In this document: positions 11,405-20,379 of the stretch, one piece after another
How the letters are laid out: every line of letters begins with the position of its first letter
How positions within the stretch are numbered: position 1 is the stretch's first letter
Assembly (NCBI RefSeq): GCF_008638345.1
Contig: NZ_VTVA01000018.1
Span: 21,744-85,743 of the forward strand
Direction: 5' to 3'
Source of the DNA: Pseudomonas saliphila
GTDB taxonomy: Bacteria > Pseudomonadota > Gammaproteobacteria > Pseudomonadales > Pseudomonadaceae
DNA: 64,000 nucleotides
Made by a program: the position numbers and the translations under genes
The notes under the pieces: model-generated
What the model was told of the DNA's origin: nothing
Seen by the model: the letters and a program-made list of their open reading frames with translations, nothing else
Databases searched by the model: none

Positions 11405-11440
11405 ATAAAAACGGCGAACCCCGCCGGAGCGGGGTTCGTT
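11405..11440 (-). terminator. Terminator after sodB
   Basis: The stem CGAACCCCG/CGGGGTTCG has a short loop and, read on the minus strand, is followed by a run of five T residues. It lies about 20 bases past the sodB stop. Confidence 0.85.
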
Positions 11441-11458
11441 TAGTGCTGCGAGCAAGAA

Positions 11459-12040
11459 TCAGCCAGCGAAGTTCTTCGCGACAAAATCCCAGTTCACGAT
11501 GTTCCAGAACGCTTCGACAAACTTGGGACGCGCGTTACGGTAATCGATGTAATAGGCGTGTTCCCAGACGTCACAGGTGAGCAACGGCGTGGCGCCATCA
11601 GTCATGGGGTTGTTAGCGTTGCTGGTGCTGACGATCGCCAGCGAGCCATCGGATTTCTTCACCAGCCAGCCCCAGCCGGAGCCGAAGGTGGTGACCGAAG
11701 CCTTGCTGAACTCTTCCTTGAACTTGTCGAAGGATCCGAACGCCTTGTTGATGGCCTCGGCCAGTTCGCCAGTCGGCTCGCCGCCGCCGTTCGGGCTCAG
11801 GCAGTTCCAGAAGAAGGTGTGGTTCCAGACCTGGGCAGCGTTGTTGAAGATGCCGCCGCTGGAGGTCTTGATGATGGACTCCAGGTCCTTGCCTTCGTAC
11901 TCAGTGCCCGGAACCAGGTTGTTCAGGTTGGTAACGTAGGTGTTGTGGTGCTTATCGTGGTGGTATTCCAGCGTCTCGGCAGACATGTGTGGCTCGAGAG
12001 CGTTCTTTTCGTACGGTAGTGGTGGTAATTCAAAAGCCAT
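11459..12040 (-). CDS. sodB: Superoxide dismutase, iron type
   Basis: This cytoplasmic enzyme turns superoxide into hydrogen peroxide and oxygen. The 193 residues contain the four metal ligands: His27 (the EYHHDKH region), His in [10 protein letters not shown], and Asp and His in [11 protein letters not shown]. The AAQVWNH segment, with Gln just before it, points to the iron rather than the manganese type. The protein begins with the classic [10 protein letters not shown] and has a good ribosome binding site (ggagatacacc). It stands alone with its own terminator and 187 bases of upstream sequence. Confidence 0.96.
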   Translation of the reverse strand: MAFELPPLPYEKNALEPHMSAETLEYHHDKHHNTYVTNLNNLVPGTEYEGKDLESIIKTSSGGIFNNAAQVWNHTFFWNCLSPNGGGEPTGELAEAINKAFGSFDKFKEEFSKASVTTFGSGWGWLVKKSDGSLAIVSTSNANNPMTDGATPLLTCDVWEHAYYIDYRNARPKFVEAFWNIVNWDFVAKNFAG

Positions 12041-12227
12041 GGTGTATCTCCATCTTCAGGTTCATGTTCGCAACGGAATCTTTCGATATGGCAGCCTGCG
12101 GTCAGGCCAGCAGTCTGCATCGAGCACCTCTTTTAAACTGGGCGCTGCCCGTCTTGTAAATCGGCAAGGCAAGATCATAGCAGTTGGGGCCTGGCCTATC
12201 TACGTGGCAAGCATGTGGCTCGCTTGA

Positions 12228-12836
12228 CTACGACGCTGAACGCGCAAGCGACCAGGCCACGGTCAGCATCATGACGGCGACGCCCCCATCAATGAGGCGC
12301 CAGGTCATGGGACGGGACAGCAATGGCGCAAGGCGTGCGGCGCCCAGCGCCAACCCGCTGAACCACAGTACCGATGCGCTGACCGCGCCAAGAACAAACA
12401 GCTCGGGCATACGCTGCTGAGCCCCAATCGAGCCAATCAGTACCAGCGTATCGATATAGACATGCGGATTCAGCAAAGTTACCGCAAGCGTCGCCAACAA
12501 TACTGCGAGGCGGGAACGCGGGGCGCGGTGCATTGCATCCAGCGCCTGAGGGGCGCAGGCGCGCTTGAGAGCCAATAGCGCGTAACAGACCAGAAACGCC
12601 ACGCCGCCCCAGCGGGTCAGCTCCAGCAGCAACGCGTGGCGCTGCAGGAGCGAGGCCAGCCCGAAGGTGCCTGCCGTGATAAGCAAGGCATCACACAGCA
12701 TGCACACCATTGCAGCACCAAGGTGGTGTTCGCGGCGCAGCGCCTGACCCAGAACGAATGCATTCTGTGCGCCGATCGCCATGATCAGCCCCCCGGCAGT
12801 AAAGAGCCCAGTGAAGAAATTGCTTAAATAGAACAT
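12228..12836 (-). CDS. argO: LysE/ArgO family basic amino acid exporter
   Basis: This small inner-membrane protein of the LysE family probably exports arginine or lysine. With the start at 12836 it has 202 residues and about six membrane segments. The family signature lies near the N-terminus at AIGAQNAFVLGQ. The frame stays open to 12914, but the extra residues are not hydrophobic and are absent from the family, so the shorter form is preferred although its ribosome binding site is poor. It is divergent from a LysR gene of the ArgP type, the standard arrangement in which ArgP with lysine or arginine controls argO. Confidence 0.85.
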   Translation of the reverse strand: MFYLSNFFTGLFTAGGLIMAIGAQNAFVLGQALRREHHLGAAMVCMLCDALLITAGTFGLASLLQRHALLLELTRWGGVAFLVCYALLALKRACAPQALDAMHRAPRSRLAVLLATLAVTLLNPHVYIDTLVLIGSIGAQQRMPELFVLGAVSASVLWFSGLALGAARLAPLLSRPMTWRLIDGGVAVMMLTVAWSLARSAS

Positions 12837-12932
12837 CGGGTAGCAGTCCAGATGGAAAGGTGAAGCTGGCAGCTTGGGTTGCGGGCGGTTATAAGTGAAA
12901 CAGATACTGCTCATGCTATATAAGGAAAACTG

Positions 12933-13832
12933 ATGCTTGATTACAAGCTGCTCGCCGCATTGGCTGCAGTGGTGGAATGCGGCGGTTTTGAACGTGCCGC
13001 GCGGTCGCTCGGGCTATCGCAATCGGCCATATCGCAGCGAATCAAATTACTCGAGGCGCGGGCTGGCGCCCCGGTGTTGCAGCGTGCCTCGCCGCCCCGG
13101 CCGACGCCGGCGGGTCAGCGGCTGCTCAACCATGTGCAGCAGGTGCGATTGCTTGAACGCGACCTGCAACAGGATATTCCCATGGCGGGATCGGATGATC
13201 AGCCCGCGCGGCTACGTATTGCGCTGAACGCCGATAGCCTGGCTACCTGGTGGTCGGCCGCGGTTGCGGAGTTATGCCAAGGTCAGGCATTGCTGCTCGA
13301 GCTGCTGGTGGATGATCAGGACGTCGGGTTGCGGCGAATGCGCGCTGGCGAAGTGGCGGGCTGTTTGTGCGCAACGCCCGAACCGGTAGCGGGGGCGCGC
13401 TCGGTCCTGCTGGGCCATATGCGTTACCTGGCGGTGGCCTGTCCCAGCTTTATCAATAGGTATTTCTCGGAGGGGTTGAACGCCGAGTCAGTCGCGGCCG
13501 CACCGGCAATCGTGTTTGGGCAGGACGACCAGTTGCAGCACCGGTTCGTCAGCGAACGGGGGTTTGCGGGTGACTTTCCCTACCATCTGTGCCCCTCTTC
13601 GGAAGGCTTCGTGAGAATGCTTGGCGCGGGTCTGGGGTGGGGAATGGTGCCGGCGTTGCAAATCAGCGAGGAGCTGGCGAGCGGCGCCCTGCAAGAACTG
13701 GCACCGGGGGATGGGATAGATGTGCCCTTGTACTGGCATTACTGGCGCCACGGCGGGCGCCTGCTGGAATCGCTGACGGGCCAGCTGGTGCATCAGGCAC
13801 CTCGCTGGCTTGCCGCCCCTGCCACTAACTGA
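12933..13832 (+). CDS. argP: LysR-type regulator ArgP (IciA)
   Basis: This transcription factor of 299 residues has an N-terminal winged helix-turn-helix (ERAARSLGLSQSAISQRIKLLE, residues about 20-41, including the ArgP-like SQSAISQRIK) and a C-terminal effector-binding domain. Proteins of this subgroup sense lysine and arginine and turn on the divergent exporter gene. A clear aaggaaaac ribosome binding site precedes the ATG. The 96 bases between the two divergent genes must hold both promoters. Its 3' end overlaps the 3' end of the next gene on the other strand by eight bases. Confidence 0.88.
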   Translation: MLDYKLLAALAAVVECGGFERAARSLGLSQSAISQRIKLLEARAGAPVLQRASPPRPTPAGQRLLNHVQQVRLLERDLQQDIPMAGSDDQPARLRIALNADSLATWWSAAVAELCQGQALLLELLVDDQDVGLRRMRAGEVAGCLCATPEPVAGARSVLLGHMRYLAVACPSFINRYFSEGLNAESVAAAPAIVFGQDDQLQHRFVSERGFAGDFPYHLCPSSEGFVRMLGAGLGWGMVPALQISEELASGALQELAPGDGIDVPLYWHYWRHGGRLLESLTGQLVHQAPRWLAAPATN

Positions 13833-14880
13833 TTTCGATACTGCCGGAGCCCGGCAGCTGTTCTACGCAGTGATCGCCAAGCAACCGGGCAGGTGTGTAG
13901 TAGCCGGGGTTGACCGCTTCATTGGAGAGCATATGCCGCACCGCGAGCAATGTGCCGTGTACCGTCACGTCATAGCCATTGGCAGTCTTGACCCGCGCCA
14001 CCACCTTTTTACCGGCGGGGTTCTGCGCCTCGCCCCATACAAAGGTGGGCGCATCGCGGCGTTGATCGACGTCTGGACCGCTAATGCGTTTGCCCGCCTG
14101 ATATTTCAGAAACGCCTGGACTGGCGCAAGGGCCAGCACCGGCCTTAACCAGTCGAGTCGGCGCAGGCGCAGGGCGGCGCTTGGTGCCATCGGTACGAAG
14201 ACGGCGATATTGTCGATACCGGTGGTGAACCAGGCAGTCGCCACGTCGCCCCAGGGGATGGTCACGGCATACTTGGTGCCGTCACCGAAATCTATTTCGC
14301 GGCTCTGATACACCAGCGGTACTGTGGCGATTTCATCATCGATGCGCACCTTGCCGCCATGTTTGAGCCCTTCGACCGAGGTCTTGGCGGTGCCGGGTGA
14401 AAAACCGCTGCGCGAGTCAAAACCCAATGCAAGCTGGTCGGCATCGGGTAACGCCTGCTTCAGACAGGCAGCCAGGCAATCAGTCGGGATTACGTCGAAG
14501 CCAACGCCGGGGCACAGCACGATACCGGCGGCCTGCGCTTCGGCATTACGCGCATGTGCTGCGACAAATACGTCGATCTCACCGGTGATGTCCAGGTAAT
14601 GCGTCTGGGTAGCCAGGCAGGCGTCGATCATTGGTCGACTGGTCGCAGAGAACGGACCGGCACAGTGCGCAACCAGGTTCATATTCCTGAGCGCATCCTG
14701 CATCGCTGCGCTATCGTCTAGTGTGAATACCCGATGCTCAAGCCCCAGCTCGGTGGCCAGTGCTTCGATCTCACGCTGTTTGCGTCCGGCCAATACCGGC
14801 TGTAGGCCTTGCTTCACTGCCTCCCTGGCTAACAGGCGCCCTGCATACCCGTTGGCTCCGTAAATCATCCATTGATGCAT
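13825..14880 (-). CDS. Saccharopine dehydrogenase-like NAD(P)-binding oxidoreductase
   Basis: The 351-residue protein begins with a Rossmann-type nucleotide-binding motif (IYGANGYAGRLLA, residues about 7-19). It has the overall pattern of the saccharopine dehydrogenase / trans-acting enoyl reductase superfamily, including HCAGPFSATSRPMIDACL and HYLDITGE near 90-115. True saccharopine metabolism is unlikely from this alone, and the substrate is unknown. The start at 14880 puts the nucleotide-binding loop at the very N-terminus as usual; the open frame extends 20 residues more. The 3' end overlaps argP in a convergent manner, leaving no room for a terminator between them. Confidence 0.8.
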   Translation of the reverse strand: MHQWMIYGANGYAGRLLAREAVKQGLQPVLAGRKQREIEALATELGLEHRVFTLDDSAAMQDALRNMNLVAHCAGPFSATSRPMIDACLATQTHYLDITGEIDVFVAAHARNAEAQAAGIVLCPGVGFDVIPTDCLAACLKQALPDADQLALGFDSRSGFSPGTAKTSVEGLKHGGKVRIDDEIATVPLVYQSREIDFGDGTKYAVTIPWGDVATAWFTTGIDNIAVFVPMAPSAALRLRRLDWLRPVLALAPVQAFLKYQAGKRISGPDVDQRRDAPTFVWGEAQNPAGKKVVARVKTANGYDVTVHGTLLAVRHMLSNEAVNPGYYTPARLLGDHCVEQLPGSGSIEIS

Positions 14881-15065
14881 TGCTGACCCTCGTGAAGTGT
14901 TTTCCCAAGAGTATCCTCTGGCTGGCTGTGCCACCAGCAATCGGGTGAAATCGCTACGAGGTTGCTGCAGAGCCGCAAGAACTGGTCATGCCATCGCGTA
15001 GCACGCACAATACACACCACGTGTCGCATGAGCATGGCCGATGCACTTCGGTTACGAGGATCGAG

Positions 15066-15959
15066 ATGAGAAAACGAAATATGCCTGATGATGTCGCGGA
15101 CGATCAGTCTGATGAGCTGTCAGGTATCCGCGCGACCGACGATGAGCGCGCATATATTTCTTCATCCCGGCGTGAGGACGTGCCTGAGCCGGGCGTGCGT
15201 GCACCCATGCGGTCAGAGCCTGCTCAACGTGGTACCGGTGGGTTATGGGCGCTGTGCGCGGCATTGACCCTGTCGCTGATCGGCTTCGGCTACTGGAGTC
15301 ATCAGCAGCAGACGCGCCTGCAGCAGCAGCTGGTCGCCACGCAGAACAGCTTTGCGCGTATCAGTGAAGACGCCGCCGGACAGATCGAGAACATCACCGG
15401 CAAGGTTAGCGCGACGGAATCCAGCCTGAGTGAGCTGGAAGCGCTTAATCGGCGGGTTGATCAGTTATCCGAAGTAGTGGGTAGCCAGGGCCAGGTGCTT
15501 GAGCAGGTAGAGCAGGGCGGAACGACCCTCAAGGAGCACGGCTCGAAGCAGCAACAGCGCCTCGAGGAGGTGATAACCCAGACCGCCGCGCTGACCGGCC
15601 GGCTGAATGCCTACGATGAGAACGCCACCGCTTTGGCCGGGCAGCTGACCATGCTCAATGCCCAGGTGACCGCGCTGAGCGAAGGGCTGGAGCAGCTCGG
15701 TCCGCTGGAAGCGCAGCTCAACCGCCAGAGTGAGCAACTTGCAGCACAGCAACAGACTCTGGCTGCGCTCAGCGAGCAGGTATCCACTCAGGACGTGAAT
15801 GCCGAGGTTGCAGCCATGCGCAGTCAGCTGGAGGCGCGCATGTCGATGGTTGCCGAAGAAATCCAGTCAATTGATAGCTTCCGCCTGCAGACCAATCGCG
15901 CGCTCACCCGCCTGCAAACCCAGCTACGGGCAATCAACGAGACTGCCGGGCAGCCCTGA
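15066..15959 (+). CDS. Membrane-anchored coiled-coil protein, unknown function
   Basis: I do not recognise a named family. The protein of 297 residues has a charged cytoplasmic N-terminus of about 58 residues and one membrane segment (about 59-77). A long periplasmic region rich in Gln, Glu, Leu and Ala follows, with clear heptad-like repeats over roughly residues 80-290, so an extended coiled coil is expected. The start at 15066 has gagg just upstream; the frame stays open to 14988. Its last base is shared with the acpH start codon (TGATG), so the two are translated together. Such single-pass coiled-coil proteins often act as envelope spacers or scaffolds, but nothing here fixes a role. Confidence 0.75.
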   Translation: MRKRNMPDDVADDQSDELSGIRATDDERAYISSSRREDVPEPGVRAPMRSEPAQRGTGGLWALCAALTLSLIGFGYWSHQQQTRLQQQLVATQNSFARISEDAAGQIENITGKVSATESSLSELEALNRRVDQLSEVVGSQGQVLEQVEQGGTTLKEHGSKQQQRLEEVITQTAALTGRLNAYDENATALAGQLTMLNAQVTALSEGLEQLGPLEAQLNRQSEQLAAQQQTLAALSEQVSTQDVNAEVAAMRSQLEARMSMVAEEIQSIDSFRLQTNRALTRLQTQLRAINETAGQP

Positions 15960-16552
15960 TGAATTTTCTCGCGCACCTGTTTCTCGGGCCGCAGGAGCCA
16001 CAACGTGCGCTGGGCAGCTTGCTGGGGGACTTCGTCAAAGGTCCGCTGGATTCGCTGCAACTTCCCGAACAGGTGAAACAGGGTGTCTGGCTGCACCGAC
16101 GTATCGACGGTTTCACTGATGCGCATCCGATGGTGATTCGGAGCAAGCGGCGCGTCAGTCCCGATCGGCGTCGCTATGCCGGGATTATGGTCGACATGTT
16201 CTACGATCACCTGCTGGCTGCACACTGGTCCCGCTACAGTGATCTGCCCATCGGGCGCTTCACGCAGGATATGTATGCCGTGCTGCTCGCTCAGCAGACC
16301 GAAATCCCTGACTCAGCCTGGCCGATTATCCAGCGCATGGCGCAACAGGACTGGCTCACCAGCTATGCCGAACTGTCCAATCTGCATCAGGCGGTAAACA
16401 ATATTTCCCGGCGCTTCACTCGGGTGACTACCTTGCCCGGTGGCGTGGCGGAACTGGAAACCGCATACGGCGGTTTCGAGGAAGATTTCCTGCTGTTCAT
16501 GCCAGAGGTCATCGAATTCGCCCGCGCCGAGGCGAATTTTCTCCTACCCTAG
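15959..16552 (+). CDS. acpH: Acyl carrier protein phosphodiesterase
   Basis: AcpH removes the 4'-phosphopantetheine group from acyl carrier protein. The 197 residues match the family's usual length and begin MNFLAHLFL, with the conserved GDFVKGPL segment near 23-30 and LHRRIDGFTDAHP near 45-57. These supply the Asp and His residues expected to bind the metal. The YDHLLAAHW motif follows. The start overlaps the previous stop by one base. The acyl-carrier role and the phospholipid enzyme further downstream hint at a lipid-related neighbourhood. Confidence 0.88.
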   Translation: MNFLAHLFLGPQEPQRALGSLLGDFVKGPLDSLQLPEQVKQGVWLHRRIDGFTDAHPMVIRSKRRVSPDRRRYAGIMVDMFYDHLLAAHWSRYSDLPIGRFTQDMYAVLLAQQTEIPDSAWPIIQRMAQQDWLTSYAELSNLHQAVNNISRRFTRVTTLPGGVAELETAYGGFEEDFLLFMPEVIEFARAEANFLLP

Positions 16553-16671
16553 TTTCCCGTTGATTCAGGTCAGTACCCATTCCCCAGGTCTGTTTTATAA
16601 CGTGTTCCGCTGGTGCGGCGACGCTGTGTTGGCGCGCCACAGACATCAATTAACTCTATAAAGGGAATTTC

Positions 16672-17445
16672 ATGGCCAGAGTGCTGTTCGACAACGGACC
16701 CCACAAAGTGTTGTGTTTTGATCAGTTGGTAACCGGGGATGGGGTGCAATCCAACCAGTTTCTGATCATCGATCATGACCAGCATGCGCTGCTTGATCCG
16801 GGCGGCGACCTGACCTACATGCCGCTGGCCCTGGCCGTGAGTGAGCACATTCCCATTGCAGATCTGACCTATGTATTCGCGTCACACCAGGATCCCGACA
16901 TCATCGCCTCGCTGGATAAGTGGTTCCTGCATACGGGTTGCAAGGTAGTCTGCTCAAAGCTCTGGGCGCGCTTCCTGCCGCATTTGTCAGCTGCATACCT
17001 CAGTAAGAGCCGGGGCATGAGTACCACCGAACGAATGATTGCAGTGCCTGATCGGGGCCAGAACATTCCGCTGGGTAAAACCGAGATCAAGGCATTGCCT
17101 GCGCACTTCCTGCATTCGGTGGGGAACCTGCAGTTCTTCGATCCGGTCAGCAGAATACTGTTCTCCGGTGATATGGGCGCCTCGATGGTGGACGACGCTG
17201 AGCCGGTAACCGATTTCGCCGCGCATCTGTCGACCATGGAAGGCTTCCACCGGCGTTATATGGCCGGCAACAAGGCGTGCCGTTTGTGGGCCAACATGAT
17301 CCGTACCCTGCAGCCGGAGATGATCGTCCCGCAGCACGGTCGACCCTTCGTTGGAGCTGCTATGATCAACGCGTTTCTCGATTGGATCAGCCAACTGCAA
17401 TGCGGTCTGGATCTTCTTGATCAGGAGGACTATCGCATACCCTAG
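16672..17445 (+). CDS. Metallo-beta-lactamase fold di-iron protein (ODP-like)
   Basis: This protein of 257 residues has a metallo-beta-lactamase fold. The first metal motif reads SHQDPDIIASL rather than HxHxDH, which is the pattern of the oxygen-binding di-iron proteins (ODP) and of flavodiiron relatives. Further ligands are likely at His in LPAHFLHSVG, Asp in FSGDMG and His in VPQHGRPF. Known ODP proteins bind oxygen at a di-iron centre and can serve as sensors. There is no signal peptide, so it is cytoplasmic. It stands alone, 119 bases after acpH, with an aaaggga ribosome binding site. An oxygen or redox sensing role is inferred from the family only. Confidence 0.8.
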   Translation: MARVLFDNGPHKVLCFDQLVTGDGVQSNQFLIIDHDQHALLDPGGDLTYMPLALAVSEHIPIADLTYVFASHQDPDIIASLDKWFLHTGCKVVCSKLWARFLPHLSAAYLSKSRGMSTTERMIAVPDRGQNIPLGKTEIKALPAHFLHSVGNLQFFDPVSRILFSGDMGASMVDDAEPVTDFAAHLSTMEGFHRRYMAGNKACRLWANMIRTLQPEMIVPQHGRPFVGAAMINAFLDWISQLQCGLDLLDQEDYRIP

Positions 17446-17469
17446 CCGTAACGAAGCCCAAGGATCACC

Positions 17470-18627
17470 ATGCCCGGACAGATTTATCCATGGAGAGAAA
17501 ATAACCAGTTCGAGCTGCTGATCGACGGCGAGGTGTTCTTTCCGCGCATTATCGAAGCCATGCAGCTGGCGCGGTCGAGCATCGAAATCGAGCTGTACCT
17601 CGTCAGTTCCGGTGAGAGCAGCAGCCGCGTTACCGAGACCTTACTCGAGGCCGTATCACGCGGCGTGACGGTGCGCTGTCTGCTTGACGGTCTGGGCAGT
17701 CAGGGCATGCATGACAGTGACCGGCAACGGTTGCTGACCGGCGGCGTCGAGCTGCGCTTCTATAATCCGGTCAGTCTCCTGGGCGGCAAGGGCAATTTTC
17801 ACCGTGACCATCGCAAGCTGCTGATTATTGATAAGCAGCTGTTATTCATAGGTGGGACGGGGTTTACCGATGAATTCTGCAAGCCCGGTGAAAAGGGCTA
17901 TTCGCAGTGGCATGAGCAGATGCTGTCGGTGCGTGGACCGGTGGTTGCCGATTGCCTTGACCTGTTTGAACGCCAATGGGTCGTCTCGGCCAAGCGGCTC
18001 AGGCTGGTGCCACCGCGCCGACGCCGGGTGTCCATCCCGCCATCACCACCACCGGGTGACGGCTATGCAAGGCTGTCCTACACCGACTCGCGGGAACACC
18101 GTGAGACGGTCCAGGCGTTGTTCGCGACTATCTCCCGTGCGCATAATCTGGTCTGGCTGGCGACGCCGTATTTTCTGCCGAGCTGGCGGATCCGTCGGGC
18201 GTTGATGCGCGCGGCGCGTCGCGGGGTGGACGTACGCTTGCTGTTGAGCGGTCGTATTCACGACCACCCGGCGGTACGTTATGCCGGGCAGCGGTATTAC
18301 CAGAAGCTGCTGAAATCCGGCATCCGCATCTATGAATACCAGCCGCGCTTTCTCCACCTTAAAACCGTGCTGGTCGATGACTGGGCGAGCCTGGGCTCAT
18401 GCAATTTCGATCACTGGACGCTGCACTGGAATCTGGAAGCCAATCTCAATCTGGTTGATGCCGGACTCAATCGGGCCATCACTCAAAGCTTTGAAACGGA
18501 CTTTGGCCTGAGCCGCGAATGGACGCGCGAGCAGTGGCGCGACCTGCCGCGGCTGCACCGGCTGAAGATCTTTCTCTGGGGAACGATGAATCGCGCTGTC
18601 ATGTACTGGTTCAGCATCAAGGGCTGA
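17470..18627 (+). CDS. clsB: Cardiolipin synthase-type phospholipase D protein
   Basis: This enzyme of the phospholipase D superfamily has two HKD motifs. The first is HRKLLIIDKQLLFIGG (about residues 117-132), and the second is HLKTVLVDDWASLGSCN (about 297-313). The 385 residues and the lack of N-terminal membrane helices fit the ClsB group, which makes cardiolipin from phosphatidylglycerol and other phospholipids. The first HKD motif is preceded by NFHRDH, also common in this group. It lies 24 bases after the di-iron protein gene, so the two may be cotranscribed. Confidence 0.87.
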   Translation: MPGQIYPWRENNQFELLIDGEVFFPRIIEAMQLARSSIEIELYLVSSGESSSRVTETLLEAVSRGVTVRCLLDGLGSQGMHDSDRQRLLTGGVELRFYNPVSLLGGKGNFHRDHRKLLIIDKQLLFIGGTGFTDEFCKPGEKGYSQWHEQMLSVRGPVVADCLDLFERQWVVSAKRLRLVPPRRRRVSIPPSPPPGDGYARLSYTDSREHRETVQALFATISRAHNLVWLATPYFLPSWRIRRALMRAARRGVDVRLLLSGRIHDHPAVRYAGQRYYQKLLKSGIRIYEYQPRFLHLKTVLVDDWASLGSCNFDHWTLHWNLEANLNLVDAGLNRAITQSFETDFGLSREWTREQWRDLPRLHRLKIFLWGTMNRAVMYWFSIKG

Positions 18628-18633
18628 GCAAGT

Positions 18634-18656
18634 CAGGCCCGCCGCAGCGGGCTGCT
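18634..18656. terminator. Weak hairpin between convergent genes
   Basis: A six-base stem GCCCGC/GCGGGC with a four-base loop lies between the ends of the cardiolipin synthase gene and the convergent crotonase gene. It lacks a real T run on either strand, so terminator activity is uncertain. Confidence 0.35.
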
Positions 18657-18664
18657 TTGGCGCG

Positions 18665-19435
18665 TTATGCCACCGGGAAAGTCGGTTTGCGTTTTTCAAT
18701 GAAGGCAGACAGGGCTTCCCGCGCTTCGGGACCCTGTAGCAAGCTGGCAAAGTGTTCGCCTTCCCTGTCCATGATTTCGCTCGCCACTTTGCTGACGCCT
18801 TGCTTTAGTAACTGTTTGGTCAACCGCACTGAGCCGGGGGGCAGGGCAGCGATCCGCAGCGCTGCAGTGCGAGCCGCGTCCAGCACATCCGCACCGGTGC
18901 CGAACGCATAATTCGCCAATCCCATGTCTGCAGCGCGTTGTCCGGTAATGGTCTGGCCGAGCAGGAGCATCTCGGCGGCGCGTAAGTGGCCGATCAAGCG
19001 TGGCAGAAGGAAGCTGGAGGCGGCTTCGGGACATAATCCCAGATTGACGAAGGGCATTGTCAGCATGGCATCGTCGGCAATATAGACCAGGTCGCAATGC
19101 AGCAGCATGGTAGTGCCGATGCCCACCGCGGGGCCGTTTACCGCAGCGATCAACGGCTTGTCTGCGTAACAGATAGCCTTTAGAAAGCGATACACGGGGC
19201 TGTCCGCACCGGCTGGCGCCACATTGACGAAGTCAGCGATATCGTTGCCGCTGGTGAAGCAGTCTTCACTGCCCTGAATGATCACGGCACGCAGGCTGCT
19301 GTCATCCTGGGCATCCTGAATGGCCTCCGCCATAGCGGCGTACATTTCTCGGCTCAGGGCGTTCTTTTTTTGCGGACGATTCAGGGTGATGGTAAGTACC
19401 GCATCACTGTGGTCGATGAGCAGCTGGTCAGTCAC
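18665..19435 (-). CDS. Enoyl-CoA hydratase/isomerase family protein
   Basis: This crotonase-fold protein of 256 residues has the oxyanion-hole segments SGNDIADF (near 63) and AVNGPAVGIGTTM (near 103-115). The Glu residues of classic enoyl-CoA hydratases are not both evident: the second region reads GLCPEAASS, as in delta3-delta2 enoyl-CoA isomerases and related proteins. An isomerase-like role is therefore as likely as hydratase. It starts with GTG at a good aaggag site. It ends 37 bases from clsB and is followed upstream by the iron-sulfur reductase gene in the same direction. Confidence 0.8.
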   Translation of the reverse strand: MTDQLLIDHSDAVLTITLNRPQKKNALSREMYAAMAEAIQDAQDDSSLRAVIIQGSEDCFTSGNDIADFVNVAPAGADSPVYRFLKAICYADKPLIAAVNGPAVGIGTTMLLHCDLVYIADDAMLTMPFVNLGLCPEAASSFLLPRLIGHLRAAEMLLLGQTITGQRAADMGLANYAFGTGADVLDAARTAALRIAALPPGSVRLTKQLLKQGVSKVASEIMDREGEHFASLLQGPEAREALSAFIEKRKPTFPVA

Positions 19436-19452
19436 GATGGCTCCTTGATGTG

Positions 19453-20379
19453 TTATTGCGAGCGACTGTGGAAGGCTTCGTCGAGCACCTGACGGCCGGC
19501 TAGTCCGGCGAAAAATAGCGGTTTGCGCAGCTGCTCGACGAAACCGGGGTCGCCGCAGATTAGCGCCATGGTCCTGCGCGAGGCAATACGTAGCTGGCGG
19601 ATATCCTCGCCCATCGTGAGCCGGGACCGGAAGTTGAAGCTCAATAATGAGTGCTGTTCGGCAAGTGCCTCAAGCCGTTCTGCCAGATAGCAGTCGCTTG
19701 ACGACCAATGCCACAACTCGATTGGCGCGTGATGCCCGCGCTCCAGAGCGTCCCGCAAAATGGCCTGCAGCGGAGCCAGCCCGGTGCCGGCAGCCAGTAA
19801 CAGAAGGGGGCGGTCCTGCCACTCCAGATCGTAATGCAACGCACCGGTGGGCGCGCCGACAAATAGCCTGTCGCCGACTGCCAAGTCCGCTGCGGCGCTG
19901 CTGAAACGTCCCGATGAACGCAGCCGGATATGAAACTCCAGCCAGGGTTCGCCTGGCAGACTGGCTATTGAATAGGGACGGCCGAGCTGATTATTGATCC
20001 ATAACGTCAGGTGTTGCCCCGGTAGGAATCGTAGCGGGCGCTGCGGCGCGATGCGCAGTATCAATACTTCATTTACCTGTTGCACGGAGATGACCTGGGC
20101 GCTCAGATCATCGCGTGCCGGATCGTGCAGCCGCAGGTCCATGTCATGCTGAACCGGGCATTGGCAGCTGAGCAGCCAACCTGCTTCGCGCTGTTCAGGG
20201 CTGAGCATCGTGCTGGCTTCGTCAGGCGCCTGGCCCGGGCGCGCCTGGATCAGGCAGGTGTGGCAATAGCCGCCGCGACATGACCAGGGCACGTTCTGAC
20301 CCGCGGCGAGCAATGTGTCGAGCAGGTTTTCGCCGTGGTCAGCGTAGAGGGTAAGCTGGCCAATCCTGATGTCAGGCAT
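19453..20379 (-). CDS. 2Fe-2S ferredoxin / FAD-NAD reductase fusion
   Basis: This electron-transfer protein of 308 residues joins an N-terminal plant-type ferredoxin domain to a ferredoxin-NAD(P)+ reductase-like part. The ferredoxin cysteines are at about 36-44 in CRGGYCHTC, with a further Cys in LLSCQC. The FAD-binding segment is GRPYSIAS, the nucleotide-binding segment is LLAAGTGLAPLQ, and the CGDPGF motif comes near the end. This layout matches the reductase components of multicomponent oxygenases (for example phenol hydroxylase P5). No oxygenase gene is nearby, so its partner is unknown. The start at 20379 overlaps the end of the diguanylate cyclase gene by eight bases. Confidence 0.85.
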   Translation of the reverse strand: MPDIRIGQLTLYADHGENLLDTLLAAGQNVPWSCRGGYCHTCLIQARPGQAPDEASTMLSPEQREAGWLLSCQCPVQHDMDLRLHDPARDDLSAQVISVQQVNEVLILRIAPQRPLRFLPGQHLTLWINNQLGRPYSIASLPGEPWLEFHIRLRSSGRFSSAAADLAVGDRLFVGAPTGALHYDLEWQDRPLLLLAAGTGLAPLQAILRDALERGHHAPIELWHWSSSDCYLAERLEALAEQHSLLSFNFRSRLTMGEDIRQLRIASRRTMALICGDPGFVEQLRKPLFFAGLAGRQVLDEAFHSRSQ

